A stretch of DNA of 64,000 nucleotides from an uncultured Niabella sp. (GTDB lineage: Bacteria; Bacteroidota; Bacteroidia; Chitinophagales; Chitinophagaceae): the NCBI GenBank assembly GCA_934486785.1, contig CAKSQK010000005.1, forward strand, positions 62,001 through 126,000, in the 5' to 3' direction. The first letter of the stretch is position 1, and each line of letters opens with the position of its first letter. A program made the position numbers and the translations under genes. Below, in pieces: positions 47,446-56,103 of this stretch. The notes under the pieces were generated by a model. It was not told the DNA's origin. It saw only the letters and a program-made list of their open reading frames with translations, and ran no database searches.

Positions 47446-48876
47446 ATGGAAAAGAAACGTAGGGATTTTATAAAAGCAGGAAGTTTATTAGGATTAGGAG
47501 CTTTATTACAGCCGATAAAACTATCTGCCAATGAAGCAGGTGCCTTCTCACAGTTTGATGGAAAACAGCCTGGTTTCAATATGTGCGGTTACAGCGCTCC
47601 TAAAATAGACAATGTGCGTATAGGTTTTATTGGAGTAGGGCATCGTGGGCAAGCAGCAGTATACCGCATGAGCCAATTAGAGAACGTAGCTATTTCCGCA
47701 TTATGCGATATACAGCAGAGCAAAATAGACTATGCCTTGAGCCGAATTAAAAATTTCGGACAGGTACCCAAGATCTATACAGGCATAGAGGATTGGAAAG
47801 TAGTTTGTGAACGCGATGATATTGATCTCATCTATATTGCTACGCACTGGGCATTACATACGCCTATAGCGGCGTATGCAATGAAGCAGGATAAGCATGT
47901 ATGTGTAGAAATTCCAGCTGCAACTACAATCGAAGAAGCATGGCTGCTGGTTGAAACTTCTGAGGCCACTAAAAAGCACTGCATGATGCTTGAAAATTGC
48001 TGCTACGACTTTTTTGAACTGCTCACTTTAAATATGGCTAGGCATGGCTTCTTTGGAGAAATAATACACGGCGAAGGAGCTTATATTCATGAATTACTAG
48101 AACAAAATACAAGAAAAAACTTTAAATGGGATATGTGGCGGCTCAAAGAAAATTATAAACGAAAGGGCAATTTATACCCAACACATGGTTTAGGCCCTAT
48201 TTGCCAGATCATGAATATTAATAGAGGTGATAAAATGGATTATATGGTGTCTATGTCTGGTGCTGACTTTATGCTTGGTAAAAGAGTAAATGAACTCGCT
48301 AAAGAGGATAATTACTTTAAACCTTTTGCCGGAAAAGATTACAGAGGGAATATGAATACTTCCATAATCAAAACCAACAAAGGAAAAACGATCATGTTAC
48401 AGCATGATGTAACTTCTCCTCGTCCCTATTCGCGAATCCATCTGGTAAGCGGCACAAAAGGCATAGCACAAAAATATCCTTTACCAGGTCGTATAGCTAC
48501 CGACCATAAAGGCTGGTTCTCCGAAGAGCAAATGAAGGAGGTGGAAGAAAAATATCAGCCGGAAATTGTAAAGAAGATCGGCGAACTGGCCAGAAAAGTA
48601 GGAGGTCATGGTGGCATGGATTTTTTGATGGACTGGCGCACTATAGACTGCCTGCGCAACGGGCTGCCCTTAGATCAGGATGTTTATGATGCAGCTTTGT
48701 GGAGCTGTATATTTCCGCTGAGCGAAATGTCCGTAAACAACCGTTCGAAAACGGTAGATATACCAGATTTTACACGTGGAGGCTGGAAAAATAATAAACC
48801 GGTCGATATTTCATTAAATAAAGTTGGAAAAGGGGGGAACACTATTGTCAGGAATATTAAAGAATTTCAAAAATAA
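47446..48876 (+). CDS. GH109-like Gfo/Idh/MocA protein, Tat-exported
   Basis: Protein of 476 residues with a twin-arginine signal (KKRRDFIKAGSLLGLGALL). The NAD-binding motif is GFIGVGHRGQAAVYRMS, followed by VCVEIPAATTIEEAW, HCMMLENCCYDFFE, YPTHGLGPICQIM and VGGHGGMDFLMDWR, and the C-terminal DIPDFTRGGWK. These match the GH109 group, NAD-dependent glycosidases whose characterised members are alpha-N-acetylgalactosaminidases. It is the last gene of the sigma-to-GH109 block, 89 bp behind the sulfatase. Its codon usage is A+T-rich, like its PUL neighbours. The second GH109-like gene at 49296 is a diverged paralogue. Confidence 0.88.
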   Translation: MEKKRRDFIKAGSLLGLGALLQPIKLSANEAGAFSQFDGKQPGFNMCGYSAPKIDNVRIGFIGVGHRGQAAVYRMSQLENVAISALCDIQQSKIDYALSRIKNFGQVPKIYTGIEDWKVVCERDDIDLIYIATHWALHTPIAAYAMKQDKHVCVEIPAATTIEEAWLLVETSEATKKHCMMLENCCYDFFELLTLNMARHGFFGEIIHGEGAYIHELLEQNTRKNFKWDMWRLKENYKRKGNLYPTHGLGPICQIMNINRGDKMDYMVSMSGADFMLGKRVNELAKEDNYFKPFAGKDYRGNMNTSIIKTNKGKTIMLQHDVTSPRPYSRIHLVSGTKGIAQKYPLPGRIATDHKGWFSEEQMKEVEEKYQPEIVKKIGELARKVGGHGGMDFLMDWRTIDCLRNGLPLDQDVYDAALWSCIFPLSEMSVNNRSKTVDIPDFTRGGWKNNKPVDISLNKVGKGGNTIVRNIKEFQK

Positions 48877-49068
48877 TTTAAGCTTCCCAAAACTCATATA
48901 AGCATTGTCCAATATACCGCTTACCGCGAAATTAAAAACACCTTAAATACTATTGGTAGACTTGTAATTCCGTGACTTATGGTATCAGCGAATTAAACTA
49001 AAAATTACTTTAAGAGTTAGTAACTTTTTGTGTTCTGACTTCTACTTCAAAATAACTGTAAGCTATAG

Positions 49069-49191
49069 TGCGAAATATCCACTCCTGTTTCTACAGCCCA
49101 CTGCAAGCACATCTGTTGCCAAATAGAAGCAACGGCCTATGCTATGAACCTGCCAAAACCAAAAATGGATATTTCTACGCTTGAAGATTAG
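49069..49191 (+). pseudogene. Possible C-terminal gene fragment
   Basis: The frame opens after a TAG at 49066 and reads about 40 codons to TAG 49189, with protein-like content (KHICCQIEATAYAMN, LPKPKMDISTLED). There is no start codon at its beginning. It may be the remnant of a deleted gene; I do not recognise the parent. Confidence 0.25.
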
Positions 49192-49204
49192 TGCTTCCTA
49201 CATC

Positions 49205-49228
49205 TTGTGCAAACGGTTGTGTGCACAA
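49205..49228. promoter_or_regulatory. Operator-like motif upstream of the second GH109-like gene
   Basis: TTGTGCAAACGGTTG matches TTGTGCACACGGTTG at 31653 in 14 of 15 bases, and both are followed a few bases later by CACAA(A/G)TTTG. It contains CAAACGGTTG, a near-palindrome around a central CG. It lies about 70 bp before the ATG at 49296. Confidence 0.5.
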
Positions 49229-49295
49229 GTTTGCTGATTTATGCTGAACTTAGACAACGCCATTAATAATTACATTTCGTATAAAAGATACACAT

Positions 49296-50744
49296 ATGAA
49301 CAAAATCTCAGGTTTATTTTTTACCGCTTGTCTTGCCATGCTGATACTGGCAGGTTGCGGAAACTCAAAACAAACATCTTCTTCTGCCGCCCCGGCATCT
49401 TATGCGCAAAAAGGCGTCAGGCCTATAGCAGTTCCTGCACCTCCCCGCCCGGCAGGCCAGATGGATATGCTGAATTATGCAGCGCCAAAGATTCCTGTGG
49501 TACGCGTAGGATTTATTGGCCTGGGTATGCGTGGCCCCGGAGCTGTAGAGCGCTGGCTGAACATTCCCCATACCAAAGTGGTAGCGCTGGCCGACCTAAG
49601 GCCGGAAAGAGTGGAAGCTGCTCAAAAAATTCTTGACAGGAATAAGGCAGCGCGCGCTGTTGGCTACTCGGGTACCGAAGATGCATGGAAGGCGCTTTGC
49701 GAAAGAGATGACATAGACCTGGTGTATATTGCTACAGACTGGAAGAACCACGTGCCCATGGCTTTGTATGCAATGGAAAAAGGCAAACATGTGGCTATTG
49801 AAGTGCCTGCAGCCATGAACATGAAAGATATATGGGATTTGATCAATACTTCTGAAAGAACACGCAAGCACTGCATGATGCTTGAAAACTGTGTTTATGA
49901 TGAATTTGAAATGACCGCGTTGAACATGGCGCAGCAGGGTGTGTTTGGTGAGATCATTCATGCCGAGGGCGCCTATATACACGATCTGTCAGGTTTTTGG
50001 AAATCATACTGGAATAACTGGAGGCTGGAGTATAACAAAGACCACCGCGGCGATGTGTACCCCACGCACGGCATTGGCCCTGTAGCCCAGGCATTGAACA
50101 TTCACCGGGGTGATAAAATGAACTACCTTGTAGCTTTTGACACGAAGCCTATCAATGGGCCAGAGGAGTGGAAAAAGCTGAAAGGTGAATATCCCGCTGC
50201 GTTCAAAAACGGGGATCATACCATTACAATGATCAAAACCCAAAATGGTAAAACCATACAGATACAGCACAACGTAATGACGCCAAGGCCTTACAGCCGC
50301 ATGTACCAGCTTACAGGCACCAAAGGCTTTGCCAATAAATATCCCATTCAGGGTTTTGCCATCAAAGGCTCTCAGCTTTCTGCAGATGTAGCTGGCGCTG
50401 ACTACCAAAAATTAGATGGCCATAGTTTTGTAAAAGATGATATAAGAAAAGCGCTGATGCAAAAATACAGGCATCCCTTTTACGTGGAAATGCAGGAAAC
50501 CGCCCGGAGGTTAGGCGCCATAGCACACGGAGGTATGGACTATATTATGGACTACCGTCTTGCTTACTGCCTTCAAAACGGCCTGCCTTTGGATATGGAT
50601 GTTTATGATATGGCTGAATGGAGCTGCCTGACAGAGCTGACGGCGATCTCTTTAGACAATGGCAGCGCGCCAGTGCTGATACCTGATTTCACCCGTGGCG
50701 GCTGGAACAAAATTCAGGGCTACAGGCATGCCATTGCAAAATAA
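49296..50744 (+). CDS. GH109-like Gfo/Idh/MocA lipoprotein
   Basis: Protein of 482 residues with a lipoprotein signal (AMLILAGC). The NAD-binding loop is GFIGLGMRGPGAVERWL, then VAIEVPAAMNMKDIW, HCMMLENCVYDEFE, YPTHGIGPVAQAL, AHGGMDYIMDYR and IPDFTRGGWNK. It is parallel to the GH109-like protein at 47446 but carries a lipid anchor instead of a Tat signal, so the two would act in different places. Codon usage (GCG, GGC, CTG-rich) is closer to the core genes than to the A+T-rich PUL. It has its own upstream region with the operator-like motif and is followed by a terminator. A role in removing alpha-N-acetylgalactosamine is likely by family. Confidence 0.88.
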   Translation: MNKISGLFFTACLAMLILAGCGNSKQTSSSAAPASYAQKGVRPIAVPAPPRPAGQMDMLNYAAPKIPVVRVGFIGLGMRGPGAVERWLNIPHTKVVALADLRPERVEAAQKILDRNKAARAVGYSGTEDAWKALCERDDIDLVYIATDWKNHVPMALYAMEKGKHVAIEVPAAMNMKDIWDLINTSERTRKHCMMLENCVYDEFEMTALNMAQQGVFGEIIHAEGAYIHDLSGFWKSYWNNWRLEYNKDHRGDVYPTHGIGPVAQALNIHRGDKMNYLVAFDTKPINGPEEWKKLKGEYPAAFKNGDHTITMIKTQNGKTIQIQHNVMTPRPYSRMYQLTGTKGFANKYPIQGFAIKGSQLSADVAGADYQKLDGHSFVKDDIRKALMQKYRHPFYVEMQETARRLGAIAHGGMDYIMDYRLAYCLQNGLPLDMDVYDMAEWSCLTELTAISLDNGSAPVLIPDFTRGGWNKIQGYRHAIAK

Positions 50745-50764
50745 TATTGTTATAATTTTTTGTG

Positions 50765-50794
50765 AAGAGGCTGCACATTTGTAGCCTCTTTTTT
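50765..50794 (+). terminator. Intrinsic terminator after the second GH109-like gene
   Basis: AAGAGGCT(G)CA, loop CATT, TG(T)AGCCTCTT: a 10-bp stem with one mismatch, then six T. It ends 20 bp after the stop codon. Confidence 0.85.
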
Positions 50795-50795
50795 G

Positions 50796-50825
50796 TTGTT
50801 GTATAAACGGAATTTTGTAAGTTTG
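50796..50825 (+). promoter_or_regulatory. Promoter of the beta-helix gene
   Basis: TTG (50796-50798), 19-bp spacer, and TAAGTTTG (50818-50825) fit the Bacteroidota -33/-7 pattern. The ATG at 50856 is 30 bp downstream. Confidence 0.6.
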
Positions 50826-50855
50826 GCCCTCTATTCCAATTCATAAATTTTATTA

Positions 50856-52004
50856 ATGCAAAAGATCATACTTATAACCGCCCTTTTTTTGGCATTTTAT
50901 GGTAACGTACACGGCCAGTCTGGGATATTGGTGATAGATGGTGTGAAGTATAAGCCCGTAAAAGTTTTTGAAGACGGCATCGCTATGAATGCCCAGAAAG
51001 TGGATGGGGTAATTTATAAAAAAATAAAGAACAAATTTTATAAAAGAGAATATTCCGGAGCGATAAAAACAAGCTGGTATGGTGCTGCCGGCGATGGGCG
51101 GACAGATGATTCTGAAGCTGTGCAGAAGGCCATAACGTGGTGTGTTGAAAACCATAAGAACCTTGAAGTTGACGGCATGCATATGATAAGAACGCCACTG
51201 GTAATTGATCGCCTGGTTGACTCATCAAAATATTACGAGTACTTTATTATTTCATCCAACTCAGGTGGTGGGTTTGTAACCGATAAAGCCATTCCTATTT
51301 TTACAAGTTCTATTCCATTTGTTGGTAAACCGGTTAGCCAGTTGGTAAATTTCAGAGATCTTACATTTAGAAGTACCAATGCTGATCTTGCTTGTTTTGT
51401 ATTAGACAGCTCCAAATTTTTAAGGATACAGTTTGTGAATTGTTCGTTTAACGCTATTAAGCTGCTCAATGCCAATAAATATGTGCAAACGATCTACCTC
51501 ACTAATTGCAATATCCGCAATTTTAAAGGTTATTTTTTCAGTTGCCTGTCCAACACTTATGATTTTAAAATGATCGGAACGATTGCCGAGCATGGTAATG
51601 GCACCTGCCTGTATCTTACCAATCCCACCGGTTGTTCCATACAAAGTTCTTTAATAGAAGGCATGGAAGGCTCAGCGATCGTGTTCAAAGGATCGCGGGG
51701 CATTAATATCAGTGGTAATTATTTTGAGGGCAATAAAAAAGGCGATATCCGGTGTGACCTGAAATCTGTTTGCCGTGGTGTGGCCATCATTGGAAACCTG
51801 TTTGCAAACATTAACAAAACGGGCGATCTCTACAGCATTTACTGGGGGCCGGCAGTTGGTGCTGTAAGCTATGGCAATGATGCCATGACCAACCTTCATT
51901 ATTTGGCAGACGATACCGAAGTGGATATTAAAGATGCAGCTAAAAATAAACTTACCAACAAAGAAGTGAACAAGGCAGATGCAGGGAATGTAGCGGTTCC
52001 TTAA
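50856..52004 (+). CDS. Secreted right-handed beta-helix protein (pectate-lyase superfamily fold)
   Basis: Protein of 382 residues with a Sec signal peptide (MQKIILITALFLAFYGNVHG). Around residues 65-90 it has SWYGAAGDGRTDDSEAVQKAITWC, the start motif of pectate_lyase_3/GH28-like beta-helix proteins. The middle third consists of short repeating strands (FVNCSFNAIKLLNANKYVQTIYLTNCNIRNF, GCSIQSSLIEGMEGSAIVFKGSRGINISGNYFEG) typical of beta-helix coils. No catalytic Asp or Arg set can be fixed, so it may be a polysaccharide lyase, hydrolase or binding protein. It has its own promoter and terminator and is probably not part of the PUL operon. Confidence 0.8.
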   Translation: MQKIILITALFLAFYGNVHGQSGILVIDGVKYKPVKVFEDGIAMNAQKVDGVIYKKIKNKFYKREYSGAIKTSWYGAAGDGRTDDSEAVQKAITWCVENHKNLEVDGMHMIRTPLVIDRLVDSSKYYEYFIISSNSGGGFVTDKAIPIFTSSIPFVGKPVSQLVNFRDLTFRSTNADLACFVLDSSKFLRIQFVNCSFNAIKLLNANKYVQTIYLTNCNIRNFKGYFFSCLSNTYDFKMIGTIAEHGNGTCLYLTNPTGCSIQSSLIEGMEGSAIVFKGSRGINISGNYFEGNKKGDIRCDLKSVCRGVAIIGNLFANINKTGDLYSIYWGPAVGAVSYGNDAMTNLHYLADDTEVDIKDAAKNKLTNKEVNKADAGNVAVP

Positions 52005-52045
52005 TAATTGAGCACAACATTTTTCTTTATATAGCAAGCAACAAA

Positions 52046-52087
52046 AAGGGTTGGCGGTTTTCTAACCGATTAACCCGTTTTTTTTTA
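52046..52087 (+). terminator. Intrinsic terminator after the beta-helix gene
   Basis: GGGTT..CGGTT, loop TTCT, AACCG..AACCC make a two-part stem, followed by a run of T. Confidence 0.8.
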
Positions 52088-52162
52088 AATGAATAGCCTG
52101 GATCAAGCCAGATTGATTTCTGTTTGAAACGATTTACTTTCGCGCATATTCAAATTGTTATT

Positions 52163-52618
52163 ATGTTTCCATTCATTAACTGGCAGTGCAAACATTTCAA
52201 CCAGCTTAGCGCCGATGAGCTGTACAGCATTTTGCAATTAAGGTCTGAAATTTTTGTAGTAGAGCAGCAGTGCATTTTTCAGGATATGGACGGGCTGGAC
52301 AAAGTGAGTTACCATGTTATGGGTTATCATGAAAATATTTTAATTGCTCATACAAGATTATTACCATCGAGTGCCACGTACAAAGAGCAATCAATTGGGA
52401 GGGTAGTGGTGAAGAAAATTGCACGCGCATCGGGTATTGGCAGGCAGTTGATGGCGTTTAGCGCAGAGAACAGCTACGCGCTGTTTGGAAGAAACCCAAT
52501 AAAGATCGGTGCGCAGCTTTACCTCAAAAAATTTTATCAGTCTTTAGGTTATGAGCCATGTAGCGATGTATATGATGAAGACGGCATTGAACACATTCAT
52601 ATGCTAAAACAGCCTTAG
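52163..52618 (+). CDS. GNAT-family acetyltransferase, ElaA-like
   Basis: Protein of 151 residues of the GNAT acyltransferase fold. The segments LRSEIFVVEQQCIFQDMDGLDK and TRLLPSSATYKEQSIGRVVVKKIARASGIGRQLM include the acetyl-CoA-binding R/Q-x-x-G-x-G/A pattern (ASGIGRQL). It resembles ElaA of enterobacteria. The ATG at 52163 is chosen; an upstream TTG at 52124 would add 13 residues across a TACTTTCG element that resembles the -7 promoter. The substrate is unknown. Confidence 0.88.
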   Translation: MFPFINWQCKHFNQLSADELYSILQLRSEIFVVEQQCIFQDMDGLDKVSYHVMGYHENILIAHTRLLPSSATYKEQSIGRVVVKKIARASGIGRQLMAFSAENSYALFGRNPIKIGAQLYLKKFYQSLGYEPCSDVYDEDGIEHIHMLKQP

Positions 52619-52655
52619 CAGGCAATGATATTATAACTATAACATACCTGCTAAG
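52614..52655. terminator. Hairpin between convergent GNAT and sucA genes
   Basis: CTTAGCAGG and CCTGCTAAG form a perfect 9-bp stem around a 24-base A+T-rich loop, between two converging genes. A bidirectional terminator is likely, although the T-runs are weak. Confidence 0.45.
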
Positions 52656-52670
52656 CTGATTGGTATTTAA

Positions 52671-55421
52671 TTAAATAGAGAACGCAGTATTAATAATTTC
52701 TTCCTGTTCTGCCTTGTGTACGCGTGTAAAACCAGAAGCTGTGGAAGCGCTTGCCTTACGACTGATGATGCCGTAATTGATGTTCTTTAAATTCATCTGT
52801 AAGAAAGAGGCAGCGCCCATATTCAACGGTTCTTCCTGCACCCAATACCACACGGCATTTTTATATTTGGCATACAATGCATCCAGTTGTTTGGAAGGCA
52901 GCGGGTATAATTGTTCCAGCCTCACAATCGCTACATCTGTTTTGTTCTCCTTCTTTTGCCTGTCTGCCAGGTCAAAATACACTTTACCGCTGCAGAACAA
53001 TACTTTTTTTACAGAAGCGGCATCGCTGATAAAATCATCATCAATCAGCTCTTTAAAACCGCCGGTTATAAATTCATTTTTTAAAGAATAACTGCCCGGG
53101 TGGCGCAAATTGGCCTTTGGCGAAAAATTGATCAATGGTTTTCTAAACGGCCATGCAAGCTGCCTGCGTAAGGCATGAAAATAATTGGCAGCAGTGGTAA
53201 TATTGGTTACCACAATATTCAACTCGGCACAGGATATAAGAAATCTTTCCATTCTTCCGCTGCTGTGCTCAGGCCCCTGGCCTTCGTAGCCGTGCGGCAA
53301 CAGCATTACAATCCCGTTCATGCGGTTCCATTTTTGTTCGGCACTGATAATAAACTGATCAATGATGCTTTGAGCACCATTTACAAAGTCGCCAAACTGA
53401 GCCTCCCATAGTACCAATGCATTAGGCGTGGCAAGCGCAAAGCCATATTCAAAGCCCAGCACGGCGTTTTCACTTAATAAAGAATTGTATATCCTGATCT
53501 TGCCTTCTGCCCCGGGGATATGCGCCAGCCGGTTGTGGCTTTCATTGGTAACCTCATCGCGCAAAATACAATGGCGCGAGCTGAAAGTGCCGCGGCCAAC
53601 ATCCTGGCCACTCATGCGCACGTCGGCTCCTTCCAACTGAATGGAGCCAAAAGCAAGCAGCTCGGCAGTGGCCCAGTCTATCTTTTGTTCCTCGTTAAAT
53701 AATTTTATTTTATCGTTTAACAGCTTTTGCACTTTCCTTAAAGGTTTGAAGCCTTCAGGTATGTTCATGATGGAATCAAAAACCGTTTTAAAATTTTTTT
53801 CATTAACGGCCGTTGCAGGGCTTTTATCAAAATCTTCGGCAGTGGCTTTTCTTAATTGTTTCCACAACAATTCCGGCGTTTGATAGTGGTAGGGTAATGG
53901 ATTTTGCCGCACTTCATCCTGCCTGTCCTGCAAATCGGCCCAGAATTTTTTTTCCATTTCCCTGGCAAGTTGCTTGGCGTCTTCTTCTCCTTCCTCAATC
54001 AGATATTTTACATACACTTCGCGCGGGTTGGGGTGCTTTTCAATGATCTCGTACATTGATGGTTGCGTAAATTTGGGGTCATCACCTTCGTTGTGGCCGT
54101 GCCTTCGGTAGCAAACCATGTCTATAAATACATCGCTCCTAAACTTATCGCGGTAGCGCGCTGCAATTTCAGCGCATTTTACCACAGCTTCGGGATCGTC
54201 TCCGTTAACATGAAATACAGGACTTTCAACCATTGCTGCCAGTGAGGTGCAATAATTAGAGCTGCGCGCATCAGAAAAATCAGTTGTAAAACCAATCTGG
54301 TTATTAATTACAAAGTGAATGGTGCCGCCTACATCAAAGCCTTTTAGTTCAGACATTTGCAGTAACTCATACACAATGCCCTGACCTGCTATTGCTGCGT
54401 CGCCGTGAATCAGTACGGGCATTACTCTCTCATAACGCTCATCTGCAAGCGCATTGGCACGGCTTCTTGCAAAGCCTGCCACTACAGGGCCTACCGCCTC
54501 CAGGTGCGAGGGGTTTGGCATTAGCTTCAGGCGAATGGTGCGGCCGTTTTCCGTGGTTACCTCACTTCCAAAGCCCAGGTGATACTTTACATCACCACTG
54601 CCCATGGTTTGGTTAATTTCCCCGGTGCCTTCAAATTCGCTAAAGATCTGCTCATAGGTTTTGCCCATTACATTGGCCAGTACGTTCAGCCTGCCGCGGT
54701 GTGCCATGCCAAGAACAATTTCGTCCACTTCCAGCTCAGCCGATTTATTGATGATGGCATCCAGCGCCGCGATTGTGGTTTCGCCGCCTTCAAGGGAAAA
54801 TCTTTTTTGCCCTACATATTTTGTATGAAGAAATTTTTCAAAGATCACACCCTGATTCAGCTTTTCAAGAATCCTTCTTTTTTGATTGATGGGGATCGGC
54901 CTGAAAAATTCTTTTTCTATCTCGTTCGTCAGCCAGTCAATTTTTTCCTGGTTGGTAATGTATTTAAACTCGATACCTACGTGGTGCGCATACACTTTTT
55001 GCAGGTGAGAAAGAATGTTTTTAAGCGTGGTTGTGCCCAGCCCCAGCGTGTTCCCAATTTCAAAACTGGTGTTCAAATCGTCTTCACTCAGGCCAAAAAA
55101 TGGCAGGCCCAGGTTGGCATTGCGGTCTTTTCGCTGCTTAATAGGATTTGTTTTGGCAATCAGGTGGCCTTTATTGCGGTAACCTAAAATGAGGCGGTAT
55201 ACGGCCAGCTCCTTTTTCCAGCGAGTGTTTTTTTGTGTTTCGGGGCTTCCGTTTGAAGAAATGGCTGCTTCTGCTGCATGCCCGTTCGTCATGGCAAAAT
55301 CAAAACCCTCAAAGAATTTCCTGAACTCTTCATCCACGCTGCCGGGATTTTGTACAAACTCTTTGTACATATTTTCAATAAATGCCGGGGATGAGTTTGT
55401 GATATACGAAAAATCCTTCAT
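52671..55421 (-). CDS. sucA: 2-oxoglutarate dehydrogenase E1 component
   Basis: Thiamine-diphosphate enzyme of 916 residues that decarboxylates 2-oxoglutarate in the TCA-cycle complex. The N-terminal SYITNSSPAFIENMYKEFVQNPGSVDEEFRKFFEGF is the standard E1o lead segment. ALDAIINKSAELEVDEIVLGMAHRGRLNVL, HGDAAIAGQGIVYELLQM, HVNGDDPEAVVKCA and MVCYRRHGHNEGDDP mark the TPP domain, and LLPHGYEGQGPEHSSGRMERFL marks the second half. The sucB partner is not adjacent. The gene is monocistronic, with a terminator-like hairpin downstream. Confidence 0.97.
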   Translation of the reverse strand: MKDFSYITNSSPAFIENMYKEFVQNPGSVDEEFRKFFEGFDFAMTNGHAAEAAISSNGSPETQKNTRWKKELAVYRLILGYRNKGHLIAKTNPIKQRKDRNANLGLPFFGLSEDDLNTSFEIGNTLGLGTTTLKNILSHLQKVYAHHVGIEFKYITNQEKIDWLTNEIEKEFFRPIPINQKRRILEKLNQGVIFEKFLHTKYVGQKRFSLEGGETTIAALDAIINKSAELEVDEIVLGMAHRGRLNVLANVMGKTYEQIFSEFEGTGEINQTMGSGDVKYHLGFGSEVTTENGRTIRLKLMPNPSHLEAVGPVVAGFARSRANALADERYERVMPVLIHGDAAIAGQGIVYELLQMSELKGFDVGGTIHFVINNQIGFTTDFSDARSSNYCTSLAAMVESPVFHVNGDDPEAVVKCAEIAARYRDKFRSDVFIDMVCYRRHGHNEGDDPKFTQPSMYEIIEKHPNPREVYVKYLIEEGEEDAKQLAREMEKKFWADLQDRQDEVRQNPLPYHYQTPELLWKQLRKATAEDFDKSPATAVNEKNFKTVFDSIMNIPEGFKPLRKVQKLLNDKIKLFNEEQKIDWATAELLAFGSIQLEGADVRMSGQDVGRGTFSSRHCILRDEVTNESHNRLAHIPGAEGKIRIYNSLLSENAVLGFEYGFALATPNALVLWEAQFGDFVNGAQSIIDQFIISAEQKWNRMNGIVMLLPHGYEGQGPEHSSGRMERFLISCAELNIVVTNITTAANYFHALRRQLAWPFRKPLINFSPKANLRHPGSYSLKNEFITGGFKELIDDDFISDAASVKKVLFCSGKVYFDLADRQKKENKTDVAIVRLEQLYPLPSKQLDALYAKYKNAVWYWVQEEPLNMGAASFLQMNLKNINYGIISRKASASTASGFTRVHKAEQEEIINTAFSI

Positions 55422-55635
55422 TATTAATGAGTTATACTATTTGTTTAAAATACTAAAAATTAAGAGTGAACTAAATTAAGGATGCCGTTATTAATAGCGA
55501 AATTAAAACTAAATTTTTACCAAAATGTTTTACAACCATCCTAAGTTTCTTTTACTTAGGGAATATAGTATAAAACAGGGATTATTTAAAATGCAAGGGA
55601 AGGACAGGCGTATTACAAAGATTTCATAAGAAAGA
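55422..55635. other. Divergent gap between sucA and rpsT
   Basis: A+T-rich, with no gene seen. It should hold the sucA promoter on the minus strand; no clear TAnnTTTG was found for it. Confidence 0.3.
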
Positions 55636-55666
55636 TTGTATTATATAATAAAAAACCCTACCTTTG
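55636..55666 (+). promoter_or_regulatory. Promoter of rpsT
   Basis: TTG (55636-55638), 20-bp spacer, and TACCTTTG (55659-55666) match the Bacteroidota -33/-7 consensus and spacing. The rpsT ATG follows 21 bp later. It is the clearest promoter in the window. Confidence 0.8.
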
Positions 55667-55686
55667 CCGTCCAAAAATTTCAATAG

Positions 55687-55953
55687 ATGGCCAATCATAA
55701 AGCTACAAAAAAAGACGCACGCCAGGCTGCAAAACGCAGGGAAAGAAACAGGTATTATGGTAAAACTACCCGTAATGCCATCAGGGATATTCGTGCTGCG
55801 GAAGTAACAGAAGCATCCGAAAAATTGTCTTCTGTAGAAAGCATGATAGATAAATTAGCCAAAAGAGGCATCATACACCGCAATAAAGCTGCGAACCTGA
55901 AAAGCAAACTGGCTAAAAAAATAAACGCTGAGAAAGCTGTTCCTGCGAATTAA
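55687..55953 (+). CDS. rpsT: 30S ribosomal protein S20
   Basis: Highly basic protein of 88 residues with the S20 start MANHKATKKDARQAAKRRERNRYYGKTTRN and the C-terminal GIIHRNKAANLKSKLAKKIN. It binds 16S rRNA during early assembly of the small subunit. It has its own consensus promoter and a terminator hairpin, so it is a single-gene unit. Confidence 0.97.
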   Translation: MANHKATKKDARQAAKRRERNRYYGKTTRNAIRDIRAAEVTEASEKLSSVESMIDKLAKRGIIHRNKAANLKSKLAKKINAEKAVPAN

Positions 55954-55976
55954 TTTCTGTTCCAAAAATATTTCAT

Positions 55977-56003
55977 GAGAGAGGCCGTGGTCTCTCTTTT
56001 TTT
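55977..56003 (+). terminator. Intrinsic terminator after rpsT
   Basis: GAGAGA, loop GGCCGTGG, TCTCTC, then a run of T. Confidence 0.85.
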
Positions 56004-56103
56004 ATGTTCAGGTTTTTGCTTTTAAAGTGATGCCGCGTAAATAATTTTTCACAGCATTATAAAATAGCGTTATATTGCTATATAATTTTAAATCAGCAGG
56101 ACT

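Larger units (their letters stand above)
48877..49295. other. Intergenic stretch between the two GH109-like genes
   Basis: It holds an open segment of 40 codons (49069-49191, read on the plus strand) that ends ...NLPKPKMDISTLED-stop, looks like the C-terminus of a protein and has no start. It also holds the operator-like motif at 49205-49228. Nothing else was recognised. Confidence 0.45.
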
